Source: Chelydra serpentina (Eukaryota; Chordata; Testudines; Chelydridae). Taken from it: a stretch of DNA of 64,000 nucleotides. Positions 9,872 through 20,037 of the stretch are shown one piece after another (within the stretch, counting starts at the first letter, position 1; every line of letters starts with the position of its first letter). The DNA lies in NCBI GenBank assembly GCA_037349315.1, contig JBAIAC010000006.1:17767501-17831500 (forward strand), given 5' to 3'. A program made the position numbers and the translations under genes. A model generated the notes under the pieces. That model was not told the origin of the DNA, did no database searches, and saw only the letters and a list, made by a program, of their open reading frames with translations.

Positions 9872-11306
9872 AGCAGGCCCAGAGTGCCTGGTATTGCCGC
9901 TTGCTTCACTCCCCATCAGCCCGCTGGGGGAATGGAGGAATATTCAAGGGGGCAGCCAGATGTTCTCTGCTAGCAGGTCAGTTTCCCCCTAATGGTCAGT
10001 TTCTCCCTCATGGGCAGGAAAGCAGTTACCCAGGAGATCCAGGAGGCTGTGCTGCTTTCCGAGCTCTGTGCAGCGTACAGCCCAAGTGAGTGACAGAGTG
10101 AAATACTCCTGGGGGAATTGGAATTCTGTGCCTGGCTCAGCCTCTTGAGAGAGGGAGTGAAAAACGGGACTTCCTCTTCCCCTGGAGCAGCCGGGGTCAA
10201 GTCAGACCTTCCCAGGAACCTCCTCAGGTGCAGGAAGCGCTGCACCCCTCCCCTGCTTCCTGCCTCCATCACTCCTCAGCCACAGGAGGGAGGGGTCACT
10301 GTATAGGAAGCTGCCCCCGCATCCACCAAACCTTTTTGGACTCCCTCCCCTCCACACACACAACCTCCCCCACTGAGCCCTCCGCACTTGGACCCATCGG
10401 TCAATGCCTCCCCCCAACCCTCCCCGCAGCCTCCCCCCGACCCCCCCTCACCTGAATCCCTACGCAGCCGAGTCCCCCCGCTGAGCCCCACCCTCCACCC
10501 CCAGATCCCCTGCCGAGTTTCACCCCCACCCCTTGCCCCCTTCAAATATAGAACTCAAACTACACTATGAATGTGAGGGTATAGAAAGAATATCATACCG
10601 GGAGGATATACAGGGGATATAATTACTAGACTACATGAAATTCACAATCTTTGTTAAATGAAATTTCCCACCACATCTGCCCCGACATTTAAAATGATCA
10701 TTCTTTCCCCAATTGCTCTCTAGCTTCCCAATTTTGCTTTATTTGCAAAAATGGCTTTCCCCTCCACACTCAAAAACTTCTGCAAACATTAATTTGCATA
10801 TGTTTTCAATGTGAAAGCCTTCTTCACATAAAAAAGGGCCCTCTTTCACTCAGAGATGCAAATGTGCTTAAAAACTAATTTTCATTGAAAAATGGGTCTA
10901 TTTTTGCTTGGGAAATGTGCTAAAATTTCTGGTCAAATGAGCCCATTTTGGTGCATGTTATAAAGAGTCCCAAACCTTGAACTGTCACCAGCTTTGCATT
11001 TCATTAAGATTACTTTGCTAATAATTAGTCAATTTGGATTTTACCCAGAATGCTGGCCTTTGATCTCTCAAAAAGAGTGGCTAGTCATCTTCATTAACAA
11101 TATGTAGGCCAGGACTCTGCTTTTACATCTAAGATATTGTACCTCTAAGTAAACAGTGCTCTATAGAGCAATGCTTGGTTGATGATTTAATACCGGATTC
11201 TAAAAGATGACTTTTTTTTTTGCTGTCCTGCAGTATTGGTTGCAAATGTCCCATCTATAGGCCTGATTCAAGGCCCCCTGAAATCAATGGAAAGACTCTC
11301 ATTGAC
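9872..11306. other. C-rich tract, then AT-rich DNA, no gene recognised
   Basis: Bases 10300-10550 are pyrimidine-rich, mostly C with runs such as CCCCCACC, which opens long frames on both strands by lack of stops rather than by coding. From 10570 onward the DNA is AT-rich with decayed AAAATGG/TTTTCATT-type repeat debris around 10740-10960. Confidence 0.5.
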
Positions 11307-11392
11307 TTAAATAATAATGATGATGATTCTGGCAGCACCTAGAGGTCACAAACAAGATCAGGACCCCACTGTGTTAGACACTAGAGCTGTTT
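11307..11392 (-). repeat. MIR tail fragment
   Basis: AATAATGATGATGATTCTGG, CACCTAGAGG, GATCAGGACCCCACTGTGTT follow the complement of the amniote MIR 3' tail. A second, unassigned AT-rich repeat starting CTAGAGCTGTTTGGG abuts it. Confidence 0.6.
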
Positions 11393-11534
11393 GGGAACGT
11401 GTTGAATACACCTTTTTGTCAAAATTGCTGATTAATGAAAATGTATTGATTTTGATCAAACTTTGGGAGGGTTGGTTTTTCAGGTCTAATATGGAATTTC
11501 TGGTCAAAACCAGGGAGATCTAGCTGCACCAGAG

Positions 11535-11680
11535 TAGCCAATAGCCCGGTGGTTAGGGCATGTCTCCAGGGTGTGGAGACCTAGGTTCCAGGCCCTACTT
11601 TGCCTGATTCAGACAAGAGACTTGGTCTTCCACAAGCGACATGTGTCCTAACCACTGGGCTATTCTAGGGTGGGTGATAC
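11535..11680. repeat. tRNA-like SINE as an inverted pair
   Basis: Seen: a tRNA-like left arm, AATAGCCCGGTGGTTAGGGC (A-box-like), then GGTTCCAGGCCC (B-box-like), and a right arm whose complement is AGAATAGCCCAGTGGTTAGG. A single minus-strand copy of the same sequence is at 17226-17330, which shows that this is a family. Pol III promoter motifs imply a SINE origin. It is not a tRNA gene because the cloverleaf is not complete. Confidence 0.55.
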
Positions 11681-11689
11681 TCACCTTTG

Positions 11690-11925
11690 AAGGTTTGTAT
11701 TCTGGCCACCCCTCCTAGGCACTGAACACATACCTAACCAGAGACAGTCCTTGCTCCAAAGAGTTGACAATCTAAACAGACAAAACAAAGAATGGGAGCA
11801 GGAACAGAGGCACAGAGAGTTGAAGTGAACCTCAAGGTCACACAGTGGGTCAGTGTTAGAGCTGGGAAATAAAACCCAGGTCTCCAGGAATTCAGTCCCG
11901 TGTCCTATCCACCAGAGCACATTGC
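11690..11925 (-). repeat. MIR-type SINE
   Basis: CCTAGGCACTGAACACAT, AGACAGTCCTTGCTCCAAAG, ACAGAGGCACAGAGAGTTG, AAGGTCACACAGTGGGTC and the end CTATCCACCAGAGCAC follow the complement of the MIR consensus from tail to head. Confidence 0.8.
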
Positions 11926-13343
11926 CAATCCAAAGACCCTTCCATCCCCAAGCATGTTGAATTTGTAATTCTGAGGCTATAGCCCCCCCGCCCCACTCCC
12001 AGAGTGCTAGACACTGCACAAATGTAAATAAGTGACAGAGTAAGACCCCAAAGAATTTGTTTGTGGAAGATACAAATAAATAGGCAAGAGGGCTGAGCGT
12101 AAGGGAGGACAGGGTAACAAAAATAATAGGATGTTTTTCACAGCCTAGCTGTATGCCCTATTCTTTCCCAGGAGATAGCAGTAACGAATATTTGCCATCT
12201 GCCTGGTTGCTATCTGATACAGATACAATTTTCCATACACATTTATTAATGCAGAGGTAAGTGTCTTCAGTGAGGTTTGGGTCTGGTCCTAAGTACTGAT
12301 AAATAATTGATTTCTGCTCAGCTTGTTAGATATAACAAGATCACAGACTAAGGTGGCATAGCTGTAAGGGGACTGACTTCATAGTACCAGTAAATCAAGC
12401 TTTGGACCTGTAACTTACAGGAAGCCAATGCTTTTAGGGGTGATACCTGAAATACTGTGGCTTCCACTTGTAAATGTAAATTTGCAGTCATAATGACGAT
12501 TCTACTTATCATGTACTGGGCATGTTCACGTACAAACATAGTCAAATCCTTGGGGATTACTTGAGATTAGTACTAAGCGAATTATTTTGGACAAAACTTT
12601 TTTGGGGGGGTGCAAAATATGTAGATGCTGTGCAAACAAAAACTTGGGAATTCATGTTGGTTACACGAAATTGTTCTTTTAAAAAATAATTTTTGATGTT
12701 TTCAAAAAAAAGTTTTGATTGTTCTGTTCAAAATGGTTTTTCATTAACATAAATGTTATGTAAAAATGACAAAGCATTAAAAAGTTTTCAAAGTAAAAAT
12801 GAAACATTTCAGTGAAGGCTCCTCCTCCCCCACTTTTTTAAAATAACTTTTCAGGGGGAGGGGAAAGATTTTGGTTTGACCAGAAGTAAACTTTTTTTAA
12901 TTTTTTTGGAATTTTCACCAATTAAAAAAAATTCATTGTTCAACCATCTTAATGACACATTTCAAACCTGGATATTATATATACACATATAAAATCACTG
13001 GCAGTTGGAACAGTTTGAATTTGAATGACCTCAAATTCAGAACTAATTTTTTTTTTTTAAAGTTCATGATTTCAACCCTTATTCAAGCTTCTGGTGGAAA
13101 ATGTGATGACATCTAGATAAGGAGAGGAATGCCCTTCACTATGTTCTCATCATCAAGCTCTGCTCACCGATTTTTAATGTGTTGACAGAATGTTAGAAAT
13201 AGATTGTTAGGAATCAGTTGCAAAACTCCTAATAATGACTTTTTCCTTAGCTAATGCTCACTTACAGTTAAACTACTGCACAAGAGTAGAGAAGAGCCAT
13301 TGACATACTACTCATTACACTAACGTTGAATTTAATGAATTGT
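11926..13343. other. Unique and AT-rich DNA, decayed repeat debris
   Basis: Bases 12590-12960 hold runs of A and T with TTTTCA/TGAAAA motifs and a G-rich patch, resembling an old MITE that I cannot assign. Nothing gene-like was found. Confidence 0.45.
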
Positions 13344-13351
13344 AACTAAAT

Positions 13352-13662
13352 CAGTGGTTCTTAACCAGGGGTACATGTACCCCTATGGCTACCCAGAGGT
13401 CTTCCAGGGGGTATATCAACTCATTTAGATATTTGCCTAGTTTTACAACAGTCATTGGAGAAAAATGGCTTTTTCTCCAATTAATTATATGGGTAAAATG
13501 AGAAAGTAAGCCATTTGTCAATAACAGTGTGCTGTGACACTTGTATTTTTATGTCTGATTTTGTAAGCAAGTAGTTTTTAAGTGAGGTGAATCTTGGGGG
13601 TACACAAGACAAATCAGACTCCCAAAAGGGGTACAGCAGTCTGGAAAGGTTGAGAGCCACTG
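13352..13662. mobile_element. hAT (Charlie-like) MITE, complete
   Basis: Seen: inverted ends CAGTGGTTCTTAACC and GGTTGAGAGCCACTG, with a perfect 8-bp duplication AACTAAAT at 13344-13351 and 13663-13670. It is 311 bp without coding capacity. The CAGTGGTTCT terminus and the 8-bp duplication are typical of the Charlie group of hAT elements. Confidence 0.9.
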
Positions 13663-13670
13663 AACTAAAT

Positions 13671-14040
13671 GCACAACTATGGAATACCTACTGTAACCTC
13701 ATGTTGCTAGTAGATACAGATTGAGAAACTGTGCAAGCTTTTGACAGAACCCACCATTATTAGAAAGATGGCTGAGCAGATTTACTGAGCAGATTAGAAT
13801 GACAGATAAGATAAGACCCACCAAGGCACCCTTGAATTTTCAAAGACTCAGGTGAGGATTTAACCACACGATTCCCACTAAAGATGACAGGAATCACACA
13901 CACAAAATCTCATGCATCACTTTCAAAATGTAGTGGTTGTTTTGTGAAGCCCCATAGAGAATATTTTAAAAGCAAAGGCCCATGCTGCCTGCATGCTACT
14001 TATATAACACAGTAGGGAGTGCAGTAATTTGTCATAGAAG
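13671..14040. other. Unique DNA, no gene recognised
   Basis: No feature seen. Short direct repetition of GCAGATTTACTGAGCAGATTA at about 13777-13797 only. Confidence 0.4.
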
Positions 14041-14409
14041 AAATTCACCCTAGTGAAGAGGACATGGCTTTAAGCCAGGGGTTTCTTGTAACTGTTGTGG
14101 CAAAGGTGGGTCCCAAAGAGATTGGAAGATGGAGGTGGAAGTGCCCATACAGAGGACATTCCACAAATAAAAGATTGCACAATAGAGGCACAGAGGTTTT
14201 TGTGGAAGATATGGGCATTAAAGTCCTGCATCACTGGTGAGGGAGCATTGGGAGATGTGATAAGCGACAAGAGTAGATAAGTAGGAAGGGGGAGAGTCAT
14301 GCTGAATCTCGAAAGCAACAAGAAGCTTTCACTTGATGTGACAGTGAAGGGTGGGTCAAGGGAGGGATCCAAAACATGGGGAAGCAGTGGTGAGATTGAT
14401 GGATTAGGG
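14041..14409. repeat. Old unassigned repeat, left piece
   Basis: This purine-rich segment appears to continue at 14719-14746 and again at 16811-17200, interrupted by two hAT insertions whose duplications mark the joins. The style (GGTGGGTCAAGGGAGGG ... TAAGTTACAGGCCTGGGAG) resembles the 3' region of an old LINE, which I infer without certainty. Opposed frames over it show no host-protein features. Confidence 0.35.
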
Positions 14410-14718
14410 CAGGGGTAGGCAACCTCTGGCACGCGTGCCAAAGGCAGCACACGAGCTGATTTTCAGTGGCACGCACACTGCCTGGGTCCTGGCCAGCAGT
14501 CCGGGGGGCTCTGCATTTTAAATTTAATTTTAAATGAAGCTTCTTAAACATTAAAACCCTTATTTACTTTATATACAACAATAGTTTAGTTATATATTAT
14601 AGACTTATAGAAAGAGACCTTCTAAAATGTTAAAATGTATTACTGGCATGTGAAACCTTAAATTAGAGTGAATAAATGAAGACTCGGCACGCCCCTTCTG
14701 AAAGGTTGCCAACCCCTG
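14410..14718. mobile_element. hAT MITE, CAGGGGT ends, complete
   Basis: Seen: inverted ends CAGGGGTAGGCAACC and GGTTGCCAACCCCTG, flanked by GATTAGGG (14402-14409) and GACTAGGG (14719-14726), an 8-bp duplication with one change. It is 309 bp and its interior is AT-rich. Confidence 0.88.
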
Positions 14719-15037
14719 GACTAGGGAATGATTCTGGTGGCATAAGGGCTGTTGATTAATCGCAGTTAACTCACGCAATTAACTAAAAACAATTAATTAT
14801 GATTAAAAAAGTAATTGTGATTAATCATAGTTTTAATCAATACCAATTGAAATGTATTAAATATTTTTGATGTTTCTCTACATTTTCAAATATATTGATT
14901 TCAATTACAACACAGAATACAAAGTGTTCAGTGCTCACTTTATATTACTTTTTATTACAAATATTTGCATTGTAAAAATGACAAACAAAAGAAATAGTAT
15001 TTTTCAATTCACCTCATACAAGTACTGTAGTGCAATC

Positions 15038-15422
15038 ACAGGTGCCAAATTTAATGCAGTAAATAAGCACCCCGACTTTCACAGTAAGCTAAAAATCAAG
15101 CTAATCCCATTTCAAAACAAGGACAAAACAAGGAAATCCCAAAGAACCCCAACACTCTATGTGACTAGATCCCCTCGGCATGCAGTCTGGGACTGTGGTG
15201 GGACCGTTGTACATCCCTGACTCTCTCTCCCCCCTCTTTGTCCCTACTTGCTGGGAGCTAATAAAAAAAAAAAAAAGAAGAAACAAGCTACAACAAGCAA
15301 CAATCTACAAGCCAAATAAGCAACAAGCTACAAGCCAAAAACTAGCCAACAAGCAACTCACAAGACAATGAAGCCCAAAACAAGCCCAATTTATCTGTTT
15401 TTTCATGGGTTTGACATGTCCG
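15038..15422. mobile_element. Unidentified 385-bp insertion inside hAT copy 3
   Basis: Seen: sister copies read AGTGCAATCTCTTTATC without a break. Here AGTGCAATC (15029-15037) and AGTGCACTC (15423-15431) flank 385 foreign bases, a 9-bp duplication with one change. The insert has an A14 run at about 15262 followed by imperfect CAAGCTACAAGC / CAACAAGC tandem units to about 15385. No protein motif was seen. I cannot name the family. It could be a SINE, or a piece of a larger retroelement. Confidence 0.6.
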
Positions 15423-15536
15423 AGTGCACTCTCTTTATCATGAAAGTGCAACTTACAAATGTAGAATTTTTTTTGTTACATAACTGCACAAAAACAAAAC
15501 AATGTAAAACTTCAGAGCCTACACGTCGACTCAGTC

Positions 15537-15770
15537 CTACTTCTTGTTCAGCCAATTGCTAAGAGAAACAAGTTTGTTTACATTTACGGGAGATAATGCT
15601 TCCTTCTTCTTATTTACAATGCCACCTGAAAGTGAGAAAAGGCATTCATGTGGCACTTTTGTAGCCGGCATTGCAAGGTATTTACATGCCAAATATGCTG
15701 AACATTCATATGCCTCTTCATGCTTTGGCCACCATTCCAAAGGACATGCGTCCATGCTGCTGCTACTTGT
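15537..15770 (-). pseudogene. hAT transposase C-terminus in left arm
   Basis: Seen on the minus strand: ACPLEWW, HEEAYE, ACKYLAMPATKVPHECLFSL, SGGIVNKKKEALSPVNVNKL and SNWLNKK, ending at a stop just inside 15537. This is the hAT dimerisation region, about 75 residues. The same frame stays open to 16058, but beyond about 15770 it runs antisense to the transposase remnant of the other arm, so those residues are not protein-like. No catalytic domain remains. Confidence 0.75.
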
Positions 15771-15834
15771 TTTAAAAAATGTGTTAATAAAATTTGTAAT
15801 TGAACTCCTTGGAGGAGAATTGTATGTCTCCTGC

Positions 15835-16453
15835 TCCATGGTTTTACCTGCATTCTGCCATATATTTTGTGTTATGGTAGTCTGGGATGACGACCTAGCA
15901 TATGTTGTTTGATTTAAGAACACTTTCACTACAGATTTGACAAAACACAAAGAAGGTACCAACGTGAGATTTCTAAAAAAATAGCTACAGCACTCAACTA
16001 AAAATTTAAGAATCTGAAGTGCCTTCCCAAAATCTGAGAGGGACAAGGTGTGGGGCATACTTTCAGAAGTCTTAAAAGAGCAACACTCTGATGTGGAAAC
16101 TAAAGAACCCGAACCACCAAAAAAGAAAAATCAACCTTCTGTGGGTGACATCTTATGAAGATAATGAAAATGAACACACTTCGGTCTGCACTGCTTTGGA
16201 TCATTATTGAGCAGAATCCATCATCAGCATGGAAGCATGTCCTCTGGAATGGTGGATGAAGCATGAAGGGACATATGAATCTTTAGGGCATTTGGCAGGT
16301 AAATGTCTTGCGATGCCGACTACAACAATGCCATGCAAACTTTCAGGAGACTTCTCACTTTCAGGAGACATTGTAAACAAGAAGTGGGCAGCATTATCTT
16401 CTGCAAATGTAAACAAACTTGTTTGTTTGAGCAATTGGCTCAACAAGAAGTAG
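15835..16453 (+). pseudogene. hAT transposase C-terminal third in right arm
   Basis: Seen on the plus strand, across several stops and frame changes: segments reading FKNTFT, DLTKHKEG, TKNLKCLPKSERD-like and, from 16229, EACPLEWWMKHEGTYESL, CLAMPTTTMPC, SGDIVNKKWAALSSANVNKL, SNWLNKK with a stop at 16451-16453. The order agrees with the end of the catalytic domain and the dimerisation region of hAT transposases. The conserved ALDPRFK-type block is damaged. It is non-functional. It extends farther upstream than the left arm, so the arms are not exact mirror images. Confidence 0.65.
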
Positions 16454-16810
16454 AACTGAGTGGACTTGTAGGTGAAAAGTTTTACGTTGTTTTATTTTTG
16501 AGTGCAGTTATTTTTTGTACATAATTCTACATTTGTAAGTTCAACTTTCACGATAAAGAGAGTGCACGACAATACTTGTATGAGGTGAATTAAAAATACA
16601 ATTTCTTTTGGTTTTTTACAGTGCAAATATTTGTAATAAAAAATAAATATAAAGTGAGCACTGTACACTTTGTATTCTGTGTTGTAATTGAAATCAATAT
16701 ACTTGAAAACATCCAAAGTATTTAAATAAATGATATTCTATTATTGTTTAACAGCACGATTAATCATGCAATTAATGATGATTAATTTTTTTAATCGCTT
16801 GACAGCCCTA

Positions 16811-17200
16811 GGTGGCACTAATTTGTATTGATTGGAAGGGCAGGCGTTAGAGAGGCCTGAGAAGAGGCTGCTGTAATCAAGGCACAAAACGAGGAAAGCT
16901 TTGATTAGACAGAAAGGAACATACAGATGTTGTAAGGTGTGGAAAGGAGAGGGGAGAGTTCAAGATAACCCCTAAGTTACAGGCCTGGGAGACAGGGAAG
17001 ATGGTGGTGTTGTTGATATTGACAAAAAATGGGGCGGGGGAAGAGATGTACTAGGAAAGATTCCCAGAGAAGATTATGAGTTTAGTTTGGACTGCGTTAA
17101 GTCAGATTCCATGGTGGGATGTCCAAGAGATGTCTTCAGAGAAATAGGCTGACACATAGGGCTTGGTTCGAGACGAGAGAACCACAGCAGGAGAAGAAAA
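16811..17200. repeat. Old unassigned repeat, right piece
   Basis: This continues the segment split by the hAT insertions at 14410 and 14747 (GGTGGCA at the join). It is purine-rich, with CTGTAATCAAGGCACAAAAC and GATAACCCCTAAGTTACAGG. I suspect an old LINE 3' region. No coding is visible. Confidence 0.35.
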
Positions 17201-17225
17201 TTAGATTTGTGAGATGTGATAATTA

Positions 17226-17330
17226 GAGCTCTGAATCAGGCAGAGAAGGGACTTAAGCTGGGTTTCTTACATCCCACACATGTGCCCTAACCACTGGGCT
17301 ATTGGCTATTCTTGGGTGGGTGGGTCTCTC
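17226..17330 (-). repeat. tRNA-like SINE fragment
   Basis: The minus strand reads AATAGCCCAGTGGTTAGGGC, then CTCTGCCTGATTCAGAG. It is the same family as 11535-11680, including the GGGTGGGTG on the outer side. Confidence 0.55.
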
Positions 17331-18544
17331 AATTCCTTCCTGGACTCAAGAAACCAATATGTTTATGAGAAAAATTTTGGTTTTAACAAATGAACATTTT
17401 CCAGGATTTTTTTTTTGAAAATTCCTAACTATATTATTAGTCATAATAAATATGATAGCTGAAGCTGCAGGAGCAGATGAGATCACCCAAAGAAAGAGTG
17501 TAAACAGAGTTATATATTCTTATCCCCTTTCTCCAAATGGTGGACTAACTTAAAACACTGCCTGCAATAATGACATCTAGTGAGTCACAACCATGTCACA
17601 GAATGACCCACTCAACCAAGTTGTTGTTAATGCTATGATTAGAATTCAGGCATTTTTATCTCCTAGCCCTGTGCTCACTACTTTAGACCAGGGCAATATT
17701 TTATGTATCAAATTCTAAAAGATTCGTTAGAACTCACATAGCTGAGCATTTGATTTAAATAAAGCAAACTGGTAGCAAATTATGCACAGAAGGTTCACAT
17801 GAAAAATCCAACTCCTGCTATCAGCATGGAAAGATGTAATGTACAATTTAGAGCTTTACATGAAAGAGTGTAATAGGGAATAGTTATATAAAAGTTTAAC
17901 AAACTGCACATAAACCTTCGTTCCAAAGTATAAAATAATATTTAGCAGTAAGTAGTAAAGGTAGATTCAATAAGTAGGGCTCTTTGTTTTAAGAGATGTT
18001 CCCAAATTTACTTTATACCTAATAAATTTATCCTATAATCTTTGTAACTAAAGGAACCCAGTGCTTCCTCTTATGATGAAAAAAGCCAATCCCTCAGAGC
18101 CATTTTCAGAACATTTACCTTTATTATTTTCATTCTCTTCAAAGCACAGAAAGATAGTATGAGTTCCAATGAGTGCTGCTGTTTTTTCATGATCACTAGG
18201 GGATGCCATTGTTTTTTCCATCGATTTTGGGTCTATGTGGCCTAATGGGCCATTTTGGGCTATTACAATGTTTCATGCTCAAGACTGGAATAGAAGTAAT
18301 CTTTTGGGAAATGCCACAAGCATTGTTTGCTAAGGAGCAAATTCTGATACCAGTTATGCTAGTGCACATCTGGTTGAACTCCATTGTCTGAAGTGGAGTT
18401 ACTTCACATTTACACCAGCCTAAGAGATCAGATTTTGGCTTTAAGTGTGTAAAATATTATCACAACAAAATAAATCTTATTTAAAAGGCAATTGCCTCAA
18501 CAGACACCAGGTTCTTAACACTAAAACCACGCAGAAAAATAATA
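17331..18544. other. AT-rich unique DNA, no gene recognised
   Basis: Nothing beyond short chance frames. Two opposed 62-codon frames at 18196-18391 mirror each other and show no protein features. Confidence 0.5.
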
Positions 18545-18752
18545 ATGCTTAGCTCTTATAAAACACTTTTCATGTGTAGCTCTCCAAGCGAATTGCTAAT
18601 GTAAGTTGCATTTTATAGATAGCGAAACTCAGGCAAAGACAGGTGAAGTGCCTGGCCTAAAGTCACGCAGCAGGTCCATGTCGGAGGCAGTGATAGTAAG
18701 TACCCATCTCTCCTGATTCCCAAGCCAGTGCCCTGATACGCTAGACCACTGT
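18545..18752 (-). repeat. MIR-type SINE
   Basis: TAGCTCTTATAAAACACTTT, TTTTATAGATAGCGAAACTC, AAAGTCACGCAGCAGGTCC and ACGCTAGACCACTGTTC follow the complement of MIR. Confidence 0.75.
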
Positions 18753-18789
18753 TCTCAACTGGGGGCCCAGAGCAGGTTTCAGGGGGTGC

Positions 18790-19690
18790 CAAAGACTGGC
18801 CTTGAGCCCCAGGTGGTGGGGTTCAGGGAGGGAGCACCACCCTCACTCCCGAATCACCTCAGCGGGCCACTCACTTCCCTTTACATTTATAAACATGCTT
18901 GTCCTAGACAAAGGAATGTGGATTTGCCAACCCCCGGGGTCCAGCTTTGTAAGCCAGAGACAATGACATCTGAGGTAAACACCAGTTATCAGGAGGATGG
19001 GAAGTCAGCATGGCATCAGGTCCCTGGAGCACACGCAGCAGGAGAGAATACATTTCAAATGAACACATTTCTATAGGACTATAGGGAAAAAAAGGAAGAA
19101 ACCCCCTTAGGTATGGCTCACTTAGGGGACAAAGAAAAGCACTTTCTGACTCTGAAGAGCAGAGGGGATCAGGATGCTGATAACTTGATGTAAGTGAGAA
19201 AGCTGCTTAGGCAAAGATTGTAGCTTGCCAAAGTTAAGTTTTAGTTGCAAGAAGCGTGTTATTTTTGTTTTGTTTTGTTTGTAACCAGTGCTTTTCTTTT
19301 TCTCTTGCTTAGTATCACTCAAATCTCTGTTCTTTATTAATAAACTCAGGTTTAGTTTTACTACAGAGCCTCTCCATGCTACAGTATTAAAGTAAAGTGT
19401 GGGTCCTCGCTAAACTAACAGGCTGGTCTGTGAACAGTCCCTTTGAAGGCAGTAGATTCGATCATTTCTGTGAGTAACCAGAGCGAGGTCTCTGGGGAAC
19501 TCAGGAACTGGGGTCACTTGCAAGGCAAGACTTAGACAAGCAGAGTCTGGAGGAGTATGATGGTGAGGCAGACAGACTGGTGTAGCAGGGATCTGACACA
19601 CACTTTAAGCTCCAGCAAAGCTCTCTTGTCCAGGCAGAGGGGCAACATAGCGTCTTTTGGCTCTGGGCTCCCTGAGATAAATGTCACATG
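18790..19690 (+). mobile_element. LTR-like block A
   Basis: Seen: TTTGTAACCAGTGCTTTTC, then ATCACTCAAATCTCTGTTC, then a poly-A signal AATAAACTC at about 19339. The same motifs, in the same order, recur at 58195-58265 (TTGTAACCACTGGTTTCC, CACTTGAATCTCTGTTC, TTATAAACTTATTC), and a looser relative is at 36850-36950. The repetition shows a dispersed family. The poly-A signal near the middle and the downstream GC-richer part suggest an LTR. Ends are approximate. No internal retroviral coding is attached. Confidence 0.4.
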
Positions 19691-19810
19691 CATATCTATA
19701 TTTCTCCAAAAATTTCCCTCATTCTTTTCGCACTAGTGTTTTAGCTCCAATCCTGGCCCTGTTTTACATAGGAGTAAGGGGCCCTTAACTTGGCCGTGTG
19801 CATGTACAAC

Positions 19811-20029
19811 CAGTGGCATAGCCAGGTTTAGAGCACAGGGGGAGCGGAGCTTAAAAAAGGCGCCGGGAGCAAAAAGCGTCAAGAGCAAAAAAAGGCACTG
19901 GGAGCAAAAAAAAATACTCCGCACCAGCTGCAGCACAGGAGCAAAAGGCGCCGGAGCACAAAAAAGGCTCCACTTCTGCTCAGTGGGGGAGCGGCCGCTC
20001 CCCCTGCTCCCCCCCTAGCTACGCTACTG
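19811..20029. mobile_element. hAT MITE with internal GAGCAAAAA repeats
   Basis: Seen: ends CAGTGGCATAGCCAGG and CCTAGCTACGCTACTG are inverted, and the flanks are a perfect 8-bp duplication TGTACAAC (19803-19810, 20030-20037). It is 219 bp. The interior has at least five GGAGCAAAAA-like units spaced about 20-30 bp, plus GC-rich pieces. Confidence 0.88.
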
Positions 20030-20037
20030 TGTACAAC

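Larger units (their letters stand above)
14747..16810. mobile_element. Palindromic hAT element, TAGGGCTGT family, copy 3
   Basis: Seen: ends AAGGGCTGTTGATTAATCG and GCTTGACAGCCCTA, flanked by GGTGGCAT (14739-14746) and GGTGGCAC (16811-16818), an 8-bp duplication with one change. Both halves are the same 3' end of the family, in inverted orientation. The left half (14747 to about 15770, less a 385-bp insert) has transposase C-terminal code on the minus strand. The right half (about 15835-16810) has a longer transposase remnant on the plus strand. One outer duplication implies that the two-armed form moved as a unit. Confidence 0.8.

Noticed and set aside
10118..10570. Proline- or glycine-rich frames on both strands
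   Set aside because: They are produced by the C-rich tract, which lacks stop codons on either strand.
15260..15390. CRISPR-like array from repeated CAAGC words
   Set aside because: Units are short, irregular and without unique spacers of constant length, and the context is vertebrate. They are degenerate tandem units in an insertion.
15537..16058. 173-codon minus-strand frame as a host gene
   Set aside because: About 75 residues are hAT transposase end, and the rest is antisense to the transposase remnant of the opposite arm. The frame is inside a transposon with a target duplication.
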